Source of the DNA: Pseudomonas sp. MPC6
GTDB taxonomy: Bacteria; Pseudomonadota; Gammaproteobacteria; Pseudomonadales; Pseudomonadaceae
Direction of reading: 5' to 3'
DNA length: 64,000 nucleotides
Assembly (NCBI RefSeq): GCF_006094435.1
Contig: NZ_CP034783.1
Location: 5,111,001 to 5,175,000 of the forward strand
The position numbers were made by a program, and so were the translations under genes. Under the pieces are notes generated by a model. That model was not told the origin of the DNA and did no database searches. It was given only the letters and a program-made list of their open reading frames with translations. Each line of letters begins with the position of its first letter. The stretch's first letter is position 1. Below are positions 43,798 to 53,101 of the stretch, piece by piece.

Positions 43798-44314
43798 AAC
43801 AGCCTCGACAAAAACCGCATGAATCGAATTGAAATCGAGATCACTTAAAAGTGCGAGATTACTGATAGGCAAGCATTAAACGCGACAAGGCAGTCATTGC
43901 CATACTTCAACTTTACGGTTGGTATTTTCAGCAACAAGAATCAGGCACAGTTATATGTTTTTTATTATATTGCGCAAAGTTCATCCGGCACGTTATCGAA
44001 CCCGACTTCGGTTATTGATAGAAGAACACCCAGTACGAGTGCTTCCAGGTAAAACGCTGCAATCGCGCAAAATGCTCGCTGCGATTGAGTTAGAGCCCTG
44101 ATTTTAAGGGCTTTCGCCTGCACCAGAGCGGGACAGGACGAATGGTTTGTTACGGTTGACGCTTATTCACAGGCCAATAGATTGCCAGTTGGCCTGACGA
44201 CAGAGAATATAGAAAATGACCGAATTAGTCCAATAAAAAATCGTAGCCTGCGCAAGCGTTGACTCGCGCCTGCACCCTGCGATTTTGAACTTGTTGCTGA
44301 TCGCTTAAAATGGC
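43798..44314. other. Intergenic region, no supported gene
   Basis: 517 nt at the boundary between the accessory block and the chemotaxis genes. It is AT-richer than its right flank. A 60-codon frame at 43919-44101 has no family look. AGCCCT and AGGGCT at 44094-44112 form a short stem without a T run. Nothing else stands out. Confidence 0.6.
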
Positions 44315-44710
44315 TCAGCTGTTTTTATGCAACTTACTCATCAACTCCGCCTCGGCCTGGGTCAAGCCGCAGGACTGAGTCAGTTCATTGACGCTCGCCC
44401 CCATGCCCACCAGGCGCGCCGCCTGGGCGAACGACAGGCTCGATGGGTCACGCTGTTCCAGCTGCGTCAGTTTGTCCGGCAACGGCCCGACCACCGCGCG
44501 CAATTCCTGCAGGTCCTGCCCCATGCGCACGTTGCTGTTCTGGTAGTCGTCGACGCGCTTGGCCAGGTCCTTGATGCGTTGATCGCGCAGCGCATCGCCC
44601 CCGGCCTGTTGCGCGGCGACCAGCTTTTGCGCGCGAACGTAGGCCAGGAACATCGCCAGCGTGCCTGCCCACAAGAGGAACAGGACAACGACCGCCACCT
44701 CAAGCATCAA
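44315..44710 (-). CDS. DUF2802 protein, last gene of the chemotaxis operon
   Basis: A 131-aa protein with one N-terminal membrane helix (VAVVVLFLLWAGTLAMFLAY), a coiled-coil-like middle (ALRDQRIKDLAKRVDDYQNS) and a C-terminal helix-turn-helix-like piece (SFAQAARLVGMGASVNELTQ; LTQAEAELMSKL). DUF2802 genes regularly follow cheW in pseudomonads. Function unknown; it may be an inner-membrane partner at the flagellated pole. Confidence 0.85.
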   Translation of the reverse strand: MMLEVAVVVLFLLWAGTLAMFLAYVRAQKLVAAQQAGGDALRDQRIKDLAKRVDDYQNSNVRMGQDLQELRAVVGPLPDKLTQLEQRDPSSLSFAQAARLVGMGASVNELTQSCGLTQAEAELMSKLHKNS

Positions 44711-45196
44711 TCAGATGTTCTCCAGGTCCGACCATTCTTCTTCGCTCATCATCTTGTCCAGTTCGACCAGGATCAGCAATTCGTTGTTCTTGTTGCACAC
44801 GCCTTGAATGAACTTGGCGGACTCGTCGTTACCGACGTTCGGCGCGGTTTCGATTTCCGACTGACGCAGGTAAACCACTTCGGCCACGCTGTCGACCATG
44901 ATCCCGACCACTTGCTTGTCGGCTTCGATGATGACGATACGGGTGTTGTCGCTGATCTCGGCGTTCATCAGGCCGAAGCGCTGACGGGTGTCGATCACGG
45001 TAACCACGTTGCCGCGCAGGTTGATGATGCCCAGCACGTAGCTCGGCGCGCCCGGGACCGGGGCGATTTCGGTGTAGCGCAGGACTTCCTGAACGCGCAT
45101 CACGTTGATGCCGTAGGTTTCATTGTCCAGCTTGAAGGTGACCCATTGCAGGATCGGATCTTCGGAACCTTTTGCGGACGACGCCTTATCATTCAT
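44711..45196 (-). CDS. cheW: Chemotaxis coupling protein CheW
   Basis: A 161-aa two-barrel coupling protein linking chemoreceptors to CheA. YGINVMRVQEVLRY near residue 28, VPGAPSYVLGIINLRGNVVTVID near 48 and VVGIMVDSVAEVV near 98 are all CheW landmarks. It abuts the DUF2802 gene with no gap. Confidence 0.95.
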   Translation of the reverse strand: MNDKASSAKGSEDPILQWVTFKLDNETYGINVMRVQEVLRYTEIAPVPGAPSYVLGIINLRGNVVTVIDTRQRFGLMNAEISDNTRIVIIEADKQVVGIMVDSVAEVVYLRQSEIETAPNVGNDESAKFIQGVCNKNNELLILVELDKMMSEEEWSDLENI

Positions 45197-45279
45197 ACCC
45201 TGATCCCTCGATAAACCGCCCTGGCGGTGTGTGTTCTGTGCGGCGGCATGCAGTGCCGCCTTCTGTTGTCATGTAGTTT

Positions 45280-46131
45280 CTAGGTCGGGCCGGCTTTGCT
45301 GCCGCCCATGTGCTTTGCCCCGCCGCTGGCAATCAACTCGGCCAGTTCGGTAACGTCGAGCAACGCACACATGTGTTCAATCACCGTGCCTGCCAGCCAC
45401 GGCCGCTGACCGCGGTGGCTGCGCCATTTGATTTCGTTCGGGTCCAGGCGCAGCGAACGGCTGACCTGATGCACCGCCAGTCCCCACTCGTAGCCCTGCA
45501 CCGAAATGACGTATTGCAGGCCCTGGCGGAAGTCATCGCGATAACGGTCGGGCATGACCCAGCGCGCGGTATCCAGCACCTTCAGGTTGCCGGCCTGGCT
45601 CGGCAGGATCCCGAGGAACCAGTCCGGCTGACCGAACAGCGGTGTCAGTTCGTGACCGGCCAACGAATAGATCGAACCCAGGCACACCAGCGGCACCGCC
45701 AGGGTCAACCCGGCGACATCGAACAACAGGCATTCGAATGGCTCGGCGGCCCATGAAGGACGACCGTTTGCTCCAACCGTTGGTGGCGTGGTACCGGGCG
45801 CCTGATGGACGTCGACTACCGGCGGTACCAGGGTTTGCGGTGGTGGCGCGAGGCTCGATACGGCTGCCGGCACCGCTGTTGGCGCGGCATCGATCATGAC
45901 CGGCGTATTTGCGAGCGCGGCAAGCACTGGCGTGGCGGCCACAACGGCTTTCTGCGCATCAAGCGCCTGCTCTTCAAGCACTGCCGCCTGGAATTCATCC
46001 AGCGCACTGTCGTCTTCGACCACCTCGGGGACGTCTGCCGTGAGCTCGTCGGTCGCGTCCATCAGCAAGTTGTCCAGATAGGACTGTAGCGCCAGTTGCG
46101 GACGTGAAGTGATCTTTGCCGGCCTGTTCAC
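45280..46131 (-). CDS. parP: CheW-domain polar localisation protein ParP
   Basis: A 283-aa protein: residues 1-130 are a low-complexity Ala/Val/Pro-rich region with an N-terminal conserved piece (LALQSYLDNLLMD), and residues 130-275 form a CheW-like domain (ECLLFDVAGLTLAVPL; LVCLGSIYSL; LAGTVIEHMCALLDV). In Vibrio, ParP binds CheA and ParC and keeps chemotaxis arrays at the cell pole. Gene order with parC and cheW supports the same role. A triple REP insertion separates it from parC. Confidence 0.87.
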   Translation of the reverse strand: MNRPAKITSRPQLALQSYLDNLLMDATDELTADVPEVVEDDSALDEFQAAVLEEQALDAQKAVVAATPVLAALANTPVMIDAAPTAVPAAVSSLAPPPQTLVPPVVDVHQAPGTTPPTVGANGRPSWAAEPFECLLFDVAGLTLAVPLVCLGSIYSLAGHELTPLFGQPDWFLGILPSQAGNLKVLDTARWVMPDRYRDDFRQGLQYVISVQGYEWGLAVHQVSRSLRLDPNEIKWRSHRGQRPWLAGTVIEHMCALLDVTELAELIASGGAKHMGGSKAGPT

Positions 46132-46145
46132 TAACGCCCACCCAT

Positions 46146-46326
46146 TGTAGGAGCGAGCTTGCTCGCGAAAAACCTAAGCGCGCCGCGGGGTGTCAGGTTT
46201 CCAGCGTTATCGTTGACGACCATCGCGAGCAAGCTTGCTCCTACAGCGAAGAACCTGAGCGCGCCGCGGGGTGTCAGGTTTTTTGCGTTATCGTTGACGA
46301 CCATCGCGAGCAAGCTTGCTCCTACA
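46146..46326. repeat. Three REP arms with an 81-nt tandem duplication
   Basis: A first arm TGTAGGAGCGAGCTTGCTCG is followed by two inverted arms. The segment 46171-46246 (from AACCTAAGCGCGCCGCGG to CTCCTACAG) is repeated almost exactly at 46252-46327, a period of 81 nt. It lies between parC and parP inside an otherwise compact operon. Confidence 0.85.
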
Positions 46327-46341
46327 GGACTCGGGCTCATC

Positions 46342-47130
46342 TCAGGCAACCTGCGGGACGAGTTGTGCCGCCAACAGGTGCTTGAGCAAGGCGCGATAAG
46401 CGAGGACGCCGCGGCTCTTGCCGTCGAATTGCGAAGGCGTCATGCCGGCAAGGCTGGCATCGCGCAAGCGGGTGTCGACCGGGATGTGGCCCTGCCAGAT
46501 TTCCTCGGGGTACCTGTCGCGCAACAGCCGCAGCGTCCCGAGGGAGGCCTGGGTGCGACGATCGAACAAGGTCGGCACGATGCTGTACGGCAGCGCCTGG
46601 TTGCGTGAGCGGTTGATCATCGTCAGGGTGCTGACCATGCGCTCCAGGCCTTTGACCGCCAGGTGCTCGGTCTGCACCGGGATCACCAGCTGCTGGCTCG
46701 CCGCCAAGGCATTGACCATCAGCACGCCGAGCAACGGCGGGCTGTCGATCACGGCGTAATCGTAGTCCTGCCACAACTGCGCCAGGCTCTTGGCAATCAC
46801 CAGGCCCAGGCCGCTCTGGCCCGGCGACTGGCGCTCGAGGGTCGCCAGGGCGGTGCTCGAGGGCAGCAGCGAAATGTGTTCATGGCTGGTGGACAACAAC
46901 AGCTGACCGGGCAACCCCGCGGGCACGCTGCCCTTGTGCAGGAACAGGTCGTAGACGCTGTGTTCCAGCTTATCGGGGTCATAACCGAAGTAACTGGTCA
47001 TGGAGCCGTGGGGGTCGAGATCGACCACGACCACGCGCTTGCCCGCCTCGGCCAGTAACCCGGCTAAAGCGATGGAGGAAGTGGTTTTACCGACACCACC
47101 CTTTTGATTGGCGACTGCCCAGACTCTCAT
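46342..47130 (-). CDS. parC: ParA-family ATPase of chemotaxis arrays, ParC
   Basis: A 262-aa ParA/MinD-type ATPase. The deviant Walker A is NQKGGVGKTTSSIALA, the A' box is VVVVDLDPHGSMTSYF and Walker B is YDYAVIDSPPLLGV. It does not partition DNA: in Vibrio and Pseudomonas the homologue between motD and parP places chemotaxis clusters at the pole. Name by context. Confidence 0.88.
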   Translation of the reverse strand: MRVWAVANQKGGVGKTTSSIALAGLLAEAGKRVVVVDLDPHGSMTSYFGYDPDKLEHSVYDLFLHKGSVPAGLPGQLLLSTSHEHISLLPSSTALATLERQSPGQSGLGLVIAKSLAQLWQDYDYAVIDSPPLLGVLMVNALAASQQLVIPVQTEHLAVKGLERMVSTLTMINRSRNQALPYSIVPTLFDRRTQASLGTLRLLRDRYPEEIWQGHIPVDTRLRDASLAGMTPSQFDGKSRGVLAYRALLKHLLAAQLVPQVA

Positions 47131-47172
47131 TGGATTGTTCCTCCCGGCCGAGCGGCTCGACCGAGAAATAGC

Positions 47173-48066
47173 TCAGGGTATTAATGCGGGTGACGGAGAA
47201 TTGACGGCACTCTCTCGTCCCGGCGACTTGATCGGGGTCGGTGCAGTTTGTGTGCCAGCACGCCTCAATGCGGCATCCGGTTTGGCATGGGCGGTTCCGG
47301 TGCCGGTCAGGCTGCGACGTATATCGAGATTTCGCGACACCACCAACACCACGCGACGGTTGCGCGCCCGCCCCTCGGCGGTCGCGTTATTGGCCACCGG
47401 CTGGAACTCACCGTAACCCACCGACGCCAGACGACCGGGGTTCACCCCCTGCATCGCCAGCATGCGCACGATGCTCGCCGACCGGGCCGAGGACAGCTCC
47501 CAGTTGGTCGGGTATTGCGCGGTGCGGATCGGTCGATCGTCGGTGAAACCTTCGACATGGATCGGGTTGTCGAACGGCTTCAGGATCGCCGCGACCTTGT
47601 CGATGATGCTGAACGCGATATCGCTGGGCATGGCGTCGCCGCTGCCGAACAACAGGCTGGAATTGAGCTCGATCTCCACCCACAGTTCATTGCCGCGCAC
47701 GGTCATCTGGTTGGCGCTGATCAGGTCGCCGAACGCCGCGCTGATGTCAGCGCCGATGCTTTTCAGCGGATCGTTGGCGGCCGGGGCGATGCCCGCGTCG
47801 ATCTGCTCGCTGTCCTTGACCAGCGGCTTGGCCGGGTTCATGGTCCTCGGTCGTTCGTCGCCGATGGGGATCGGCGTGAGCGCGCGATCGGCGTCGGTGA
47901 AGACGCCGATCAACGCTTCGGAAATAACCTTGTACTTGCCTTCGTTGATCGAAGAAATCGAGTACATCACCACGAAAAAGGCGAACAGCAAGGTGATGAA
48001 GTCCGCATAGGACACCAGCCAGCGTTCGCGATTAACGGGCTCTTCAGGTCGCCGGCGACGCGCCAT
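47173..48066 (-). CDS. motD: Flagellar stator protein MotD (MotB family)
   Basis: A 297-aa stator B subunit. One membrane helix near residue 20 carries the proton-binding aspartate in SYADFITLLFAFFVVMYSIS. The C-terminal OmpA-like peptidoglycan domain has VEGFTDDRPI and LSSARSASIVRML. The tail after residue 250 is basic and Ala/Pro-rich. With MotC it forms the second stator of pseudomonads, used at high load and for swarming. Confidence 0.94.
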   Translation of the reverse strand: MARRRRPEEPVNRERWLVSYADFITLLFAFFVVMYSISSINEGKYKVISEALIGVFTDADRALTPIPIGDERPRTMNPAKPLVKDSEQIDAGIAPAANDPLKSIGADISAAFGDLISANQMTVRGNELWVEIELNSSLLFGSGDAMPSDIAFSIIDKVAAILKPFDNPIHVEGFTDDRPIRTAQYPTNWELSSARSASIVRMLAMQGVNPGRLASVGYGEFQPVANNATAEGRARNRRVVLVVSRNLDIRRSLTGTGTAHAKPDAALRRAGTQTAPTPIKSPGRESAVNSPSPALIP

Positions 48067-48081
48067 TGTCCATGACCTCCC

Positions 48082-48822
48082 TCAATCCATGAAGCCGTGA
48101 AGCTTCAACTCGATCGAGCGAGGGTTCTCACCTTCGGCGATCGACAGGATGCCTTCCAGCAGCATTTCGCGGTATCGCGACTGGCGCAGGGCGACGGACT
48201 TGAGCTTGGCGGCAATCGGCAGCAGGACCAGGTTGGCACTGGCCACGCCATAGATGGTGGCGACGAAGGCCACGGCAATGCCGCTGCCCAATTGTGACGG
48301 ATCGGCCAGGTTGCCCATGACGTGGATCAGGCCCATCACCGCACCGATGATGCCGATGGTCGGCGCGTAGCCGCCCATGCTTTCGAAGACTTTGGCGGCC
48401 TCGATGTCGCGGTTTTCCTGGGTGTAGAAATCCACTTCCAGAATGCTGCGGATCGATTCCGGCTCGATGCCGTCCACTAGCAGTTGCAGGCCTTTGCGCG
48501 AGTAGGTGTCGGGTTCGGCGTCGGCCACCCCTTCCAGGCCGAGCAGACCTTCCTTGCGTGCGGTCATGCTCCAGCCCACCACGCGATCGATACCGCCGGC
48601 CAGGTCCAGCCGCGGCGGGAACAGGATCCAGACCAGAATCTGCAGGGCGCGCTTGAAAGCGCTCATCGGCGACTGCAGCAACGCCGCACCGACGGTCCCG
48701 CCGATGACAATCAATGCCGCCGGGCCGTTGGCCAGTGCGCCGAGGTGACCGCCTTCAAGGTAGTTGCCGCCGATGATCGCGACGAACGCCATGATGATCC
48801 CGATCAGGCTCAGAACATCCAT
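48082..48822 (-). CDS. motC: Flagellar stator protein MotC (MotA family)
   Basis: A 246-aa four-helix stator A subunit. [20 protein letters not shown] is the first helix, the cytoplasmic loop has the charged rotor-facing segment, and the last helices carry MGGYAPTIGIIGAVMGLIHV and SGIAVAFVATIYGVASANL. The ATG at 48822 shares a base with the cheB stop. Confidence 0.94.
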   Translation of the reverse strand: MDVLSLIGIIMAFVAIIGGNYLEGGHLGALANGPAALIVIGGTVGAALLQSPMSAFKRALQILVWILFPPRLDLAGGIDRVVGWSMTARKEGLLGLEGVADAEPDTYSRKGLQLLVDGIEPESIRSILEVDFYTQENRDIEAAKVFESMGGYAPTIGIIGAVMGLIHVMGNLADPSQLGSGIAVAFVATIYGVASANLVLLPIAAKLKSVALRQSRYREMLLEGILSIAEGENPRSIELKLHGFMD

Positions 48823-49952
48823 CAGACACACGCCTCGACCAGGTGCCTGCCAATCTCGTCCAGGCCATACACCGCGTCGGCCAGTTCGGCTTTGACGATG
48901 GCCATCGGCATGCCGTAGATCACGCAGCTGGCTTCATCCTGCGCCCAGATCGAGCTGCCGCTCTGCTTGAGCAGGCGCGCACCTTCGCGACCGTCGGCGC
49001 CCATGCCGGTCAATACCACCGCCAGAACTTTGTCGCCGTAGGACTTGGCCGCCGAACCGAAGGTGATGTCCACGCACGGCCGGTAGTTCAGGCGTTCGTC
49101 ACCCGGGAGGATTTTCACCGCGCCACGCCCGTCGATCATCATCTGCTTGCCACCCGGGGCCAGCAGCGCGAGCCCCGGACGCAGCAGGTCGCCATCCTCG
49201 GCTTCCTTGACGTGGATGCGGCAGAGCTTGTCCAGACGCTCGGCGAACGCCTTGGTGAAGGCTGCCGGCATGTGCTGGATCAACACGATCGGTGCCGGGA
49301 AGTTGGCCGGCAACTGGGTCAGCACCCGCTGCAGGGCCACCGGGCCGCCGGTGGACGTGCCGATCGCGACCAGTTTGTAGGCTTTACGCTTAGGCGCCGG
49401 CGACGACGATGCCGGGGCGTACGCACGTGCCGGAACCGGAGCTGGAGCCGGTGCCGGACGCGCAGGCGCGCTGCTGCTATAACTGCTGACGCTGGAAGGC
49501 GCAGGCGTCGGCGCTGCGACCGGAGCCGGAGCGCTATAGGCGCCGACACGCCGGTTACTGCGCGAGATGCTCAGGATCTTCTCGCACAGCAGCTGCTTGA
49601 CCTTCTCCGGGTTGCGCGAGATGTCTTCGAAATTCTTCGGCAGGAAATCCACCGCGCCGGCGTCCAGCGCATCCAGGGTGACCCGGGCGCCTTCATGGGT
49701 CAGCGAGGAGAACATCAACACCGGGGTCGGGCAGCGTTGCATGATGTGCCGCACGGCGGTGATGCCATCCATCATCGGCATCTCGTAGTCCATGGTGATC
49801 ACGTCCGGCTTGAGGGCCAGCGCCTGATCGATCGCCTCTTTGCCGTTGGTCGCCGTGCCGACCACCTGGATATTCGGATCGGCTGCAAGAATTTCCGAGA
49901 CGCGGCGGCGGAAAAACCCCGAATCGTCCACCACCAGGACTTTGACTGCCAT
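48822..49952 (-). CDS. cheB: Chemotaxis protein-glutamate methylesterase CheB
   Basis: A 376-aa response regulator. Receiver domain about residues 1-120 with [10 protein letters not shown] and phospho-acceptor aspartate in [15 protein letters not shown] linker of about 60 residues rich in Ala, Pro and Ser follows. The methylesterase domain shows [15 protein letters not shown] (catalytic Ser), [14 protein letters not shown] (His) and [14 protein letters not shown] (Asp). It removes methyl groups from receptors for adaptation. Start MAVKVLVV at 49952. Confidence 0.95.
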   Translation of the reverse strand: MAVKVLVVDDSGFFRRRVSEILAADPNIQVVGTATNGKEAIDQALALKPDVITMDYEMPMMDGITAVRHIMQRCPTPVLMFSSLTHEGARVTLDALDAGAVDFLPKNFEDISRNPEKVKQLLCEKILSISRSNRRVGAYSAPAPVAAPTPAPSSVSSYSSSAPARPAPAPAPVPARAYAPASSSPAPKRKAYKLVAIGTSTGGPVALQRVLTQLPANFPAPIVLIQHMPAAFTKAFAERLDKLCRIHVKEAEDGDLLRPGLALLAPGGKQMMIDGRGAVKILPGDERLNYRPCVDITFGSAAKSYGDKVLAVVLTGMGADGREGARLLKQSGSSIWAQDEASCVIYGMPMAIVKAELADAVYGLDEIGRHLVEACV

Positions 49953-50002
49953 AAACACTCCATATGGACGGAGCAAGGCTCAGTCGCCCCGCCCCGCCAG
50001 AA

Positions 50003-52267
50003 TCAAATACGCCGCGTGGCGTAACGCTTGAGCATGCTCGGAACATCGAGAATCAGCGCGATGCGGCCGTCACCGGTGATGGTGGCGCCCGACATGCCCG
50101 GGGTTCCCTGGAGCATTTTGCCCAATGGCTTGATCACCACTTCTTCCTGGCCCACCAGTTGATCGACGACGAAGCCGATCCGCTGGGTGCCCACCGAAAC
50201 GATCACCACATGGCCTTCGCGCTGCTCTTCGTAAGCGGCGGAGCGGACCAGCCAGCGCTTGAGGTAGAACAGTGGCAGCGCCTTGTCGCGCACGATCACC
50301 ACTTCCTGGCCGTCCACCACGTTGGTGCGCGACAGGTCGAGGTGGAAGATCTCGTTGACGTTCACCAGCGGGAAGGCGAACGCCTGGTTGGCGAGCATGA
50401 CCATCAGCGTCGGCATGATCGCCAGGGTCAGCGGCACCTTGATGACGATCTTCGAGCCCTGGCCCTTGGCCGAGTAGATGTTGATCGAACCGTTGAGCTG
50501 GGAGATCTTGGTTTTCACCACGTCCATGCCCACGCCACGACCCGACACGTCGGAGATCTCGGTCTTGGTCGAGAACCCCGGGGCGAAGATCAGGTTGTAG
50601 CACTCGGTGTCGCTCAGGCGCTCGGCCGCGTCCTTGTCCATCACCCCGCGTTTTACCGCGATGGCACGCAGGACGTGCGGGTCCATGCCTTTGCCGTCAT
50701 CGGAGATCGACAGCAGGATGTGGTCGCCTTCCTGCTCGGCCGCCAGAATCACCCTGCCGCCACGGGACTTGCCCGCGGCTTCGCGTTCTTCCGGCGATTC
50801 GATGCCGTGGTCGACGGCGTTGCGCACCAAGTGCACCAGCGGATCGGCCAGGGCCTCGACGAGGTTCTTGTCGAGGTCGGTTTCTTCGCCGACCAGCTCC
50901 AGGTTGATCTCTTTCTTGAGCTGGCGCGCCAGGTCGCGAACCAGGCGCGGGAAGCGTCCGAAAACCTTCTTGATCGGTTGCATCCGGGTCTTCATGACCG
51001 CGGTTTGCAGGTCGGCCGTGACCACATCGAGGTTGGACACGGCCTTGGACATGGCCTCATCGGCGCTGTTGGCGCCCAGGCGAACCAGGCGGTTTCGCAC
51101 CAGCACCAACTCGCCGACCATGTTCATGATTTCATCGAGCCGCGCGGTGTCGACCCGCACGGTCGTCTCGGCTTCGCTGGCGTGTTTCTCGGCCGGCGGC
51201 GCCACCGGGGCACGCGCAGGCGCTGGGGCGGCCTTCACGGCTTCGGCTTGTGGCCCGGGAGCTTGTGGCTCGACGGCTTTGGCGACCGGTTTGGGCGCTG
51301 CAGCCTTGGCGACCGGTGTGGCCACCGATGCACTGGCACCGGCAGCGATGCCGATCTCAGAAAACTTGCCTTTGCCGTGCAGCTCGTCGAGCAGCGCTTC
51401 GAACTCGTGATCGGAGATCAGTTCGCTGCCCACCGCTACGGCCGTTGGCGCCGCCGGGACTGGAGCCGCAGCGATCGCCGATTCCAGCGCCTCGACCGCG
51501 AAGTTGCCCTTGCCGTGCAGTTGATCGAGCAGTGCTTCGAACTCTTCGTCGGTGATGTCGGAGCTGTCGCCTGCCGCTTTCGGCGCGGCCGCTGCGGCAG
51601 GCACTGCTGGCGCTGTGGGCGCAACCACGGCGTCGACGGCGAACCGGCCTTTACCGTGCAATTGATCGAGCAATGACTCGAACTCGGCATCGGTGATTTC
51701 GTCGCTGACCGGCGCAGTGTTGCTGACCGGTGCCGGAACGGAAGGCGCCGCCTCGGCCTGCGCCTTGATCGCGTTCAGCGAGTCCAGCAGTTGTTCGAAT
51801 TCATTGTCGGTGATGTCATCCGGCACGCTGTCAGCCACAGGCGCCACGGCGGCAACCGGTGCCGCTGCGTCAGCCGATTGCGGCTCGGCCAGACGCGCCA
51901 GGGCCGCCAGCAACTCAGGCGTGGCGGCCGTGACCGGGCTGCGTTCGCGGACCTCGGTGAACATGCCGTTCACCGCGTCCAGCGCTTCGAGAACCACGTC
52001 CATCAATTCCGAGTCGACGCGACGCTCACCCTTGCGCAGGATGTCGAACACGTTCTCGGCGATGTGACAGCACTCCACCAGCTCGTGGAGCTGGAGGAAG
52101 CCGGCGCCTCCTTTTACAGTGTGAAAACCGCGAAAAATTGCATTGAGCAAGTCCGCATCATCCGGTCGGCTTTCAAGCTCGACCAGTTGTTCGGACAGCA
52201 GCTCTAGAATCTCGCCGGCTTCAACCAGGAAATCCTGAAGGATCTCTTCATCGGCGCCGAAGCTCAT
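50003..52267 (-). CDS. cheA: Chemotaxis histidine kinase CheA
   Basis: A 754-aa kinase. The Hpt domain has H49 in FHTVKGGAGF. Residues 150-305 hold four copies of a short motif of the form ITDxEFExLLDxLHGKGxF (about 152, 190, 238 and 284), separated by Ala/Pro-rich linkers. The dimer and ATP domains follow (HLVRNAVDHGIESPEER; GRGVGMDVVKTKI), then a CheW-like regulatory end. It phosphorylates CheY and CheB. The repeated linker motif may dock partner proteins such as ParP or CheY (inference). Confidence 0.95.
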   Translation of the reverse strand: MSFGADEEILQDFLVEAGEILELLSEQLVELESRPDDADLLNAIFRGFHTVKGGAGFLQLHELVECCHIAENVFDILRKGERRVDSELMDVVLEALDAVNGMFTEVRERSPVTAATPELLAALARLAEPQSADAAAPVAAVAPVADSVPDDITDNEFEQLLDSLNAIKAQAEAAPSVPAPVSNTAPVSDEITDAEFESLLDQLHGKGRFAVDAVVAPTAPAVPAAAAAPKAAGDSSDITDEEFEALLDQLHGKGNFAVEALESAIAAAPVPAAPTAVAVGSELISDHEFEALLDELHGKGKFSEIGIAAGASASVATPVAKAAAPKPVAKAVEPQAPGPQAEAVKAAPAPARAPVAPPAEKHASEAETTVRVDTARLDEIMNMVGELVLVRNRLVRLGANSADEAMSKAVSNLDVVTADLQTAVMKTRMQPIKKVFGRFPRLVRDLARQLKKEINLELVGEETDLDKNLVEALADPLVHLVRNAVDHGIESPEEREAAGKSRGGRVILAAEQEGDHILLSISDDGKGMDPHVLRAIAVKRGVMDKDAAERLSDTECYNLIFAPGFSTKTEISDVSGRGVGMDVVKTKISQLNGSINIYSAKGQGSKIVIKVPLTLAIMPTLMVMLANQAFAFPLVNVNEIFHLDLSRTNVVDGQEVVIVRDKALPLFYLKRWLVRSAAYEEQREGHVVIVSVGTQRIGFVVDQLVGQEEVVIKPLGKMLQGTPGMSGATITGDGRIALILDVPSMLKRYATRRI

Positions 52268-52290
52268 TAATGGGGTGCTCCTAACAGGTC

Positions 52291-53079
52291 TTAAAATCCA
52301 AGGCTGGAAAGCAAATCGTCCACATCGTCCTGACCGGACATGACGTCTTCTCTTTTATCGGCATGAATCTGCGGACCTTCACCCTGAGAGAGCTGTTTTT
52401 GCGGATCTTTTTCTGCCCGCATCGCTTCACGGTCATGTTCGATGCCCGCAAAGCGGTCCACCTGGCTGGCCATCAGCACGAGTTTGAGCAGATTGCTTTC
52501 AACTTCGGTGACCAATTGAGTCACACGCTTGATCACTTGACCGGTGAGGTCCTGATAATCCTGGGCGAGCAGGATATCGTTGAGGTTGCTCGACACAATG
52601 CGGTTGTCGGCACTGCTGCGTGTCAGGAAACCGTCGACCCGCCGGGCCAGTTCGCGGAACTCTTCAGCCCCGACTTCACGACGCATGAACCGTCCCCAGT
52701 CCGTGCTCAGCGCCTGGGCTTCCTGGCTCAGGCTGTTGACCAGCGGCGTGGCGTTCTCTACCAGGTCCATGGTGCGGTTGGCCGCGGCCTCGGTCAGCCT
52801 GACCACATAGCCCAGGCGCTCGGTGGCGTCCGTGATCTGGGACACTTCCTCGGCTTGCGGCATGTGCGGGTCAATCTGGAAATTGACGATCGCGTTATGC
52901 AACTCGCGGGTGAGCTTGCCCACCTCCTGGTACAGGCCGCGGTCACGGGTCTGGTTGAGCTCATGGATCAGTTGCACCGCGTCGCCGAACTTGCCTTTTT
53001 CAAGGCTTGCGACCAGTTCGACCGCGTGTTTTTTCAGGGTCGATTCGAAATCGCCCTGTGAAGATTCTTTTTGCTCCAT
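52291..53079 (-). CDS. cheZ: CheY-P phosphatase CheZ
   Basis: A 262-aa helical protein starting MEQKESSQGDFESTLK. The catalytic region is DILLAQDYQDLTGQVIKRV near residue 178 with the key Asp/Gln pair. The C-terminus ends DVMSGQDDVDDLLSSLGF, the CheY-binding peptide. It dephosphorylates CheY-P. The upstream in-frame extension overlaps the cheY stop region and has no match. Confidence 0.94.
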   Translation of the reverse strand: MEQKESSQGDFESTLKKHAVELVASLEKGKFGDAVQLIHELNQTRDRGLYQEVGKLTRELHNAIVNFQIDPHMPQAEEVSQITDATERLGYVVRLTEAAANRTMDLVENATPLVNSLSQEAQALSTDWGRFMRREVGAEEFRELARRVDGFLTRSSADNRIVSSNLNDILLAQDYQDLTGQVIKRVTQLVTEVESNLLKLVLMASQVDRFAGIEHDREAMRAEKDPQKQLSQGEGPQIHADKREDVMSGQDDVDDLLSSLGF

Positions 53080-53101
53080 AGCTCCCCCGTGGCGCCGTTG
53101 C

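Noticed and set aside
43919..44101. 60-codon frame on the plus strand
   Set aside because: No ribosome-binding site, no recognisable family and mixed composition; not enough to call a gene.
44226..44287. Inverted repeat AAAATCG and CGATTTT downstream of the DUF2802 gene
   Set aside because: Arms are 7 nt and about 45 nt apart with no T run in the right place; too weak for a terminator.
46146..46326. Possible CRISPR-like array because of regular repeats
   Set aside because: The repeats are REP arms with palindromic cores and only one duplicated spacer; no cas genes.
49964..51676. 570-codon plus-strand frame opposite cheA
   Set aside because: Shadow of cheA; sequence is rich in His, Arg, Gly and Asp with no family features.
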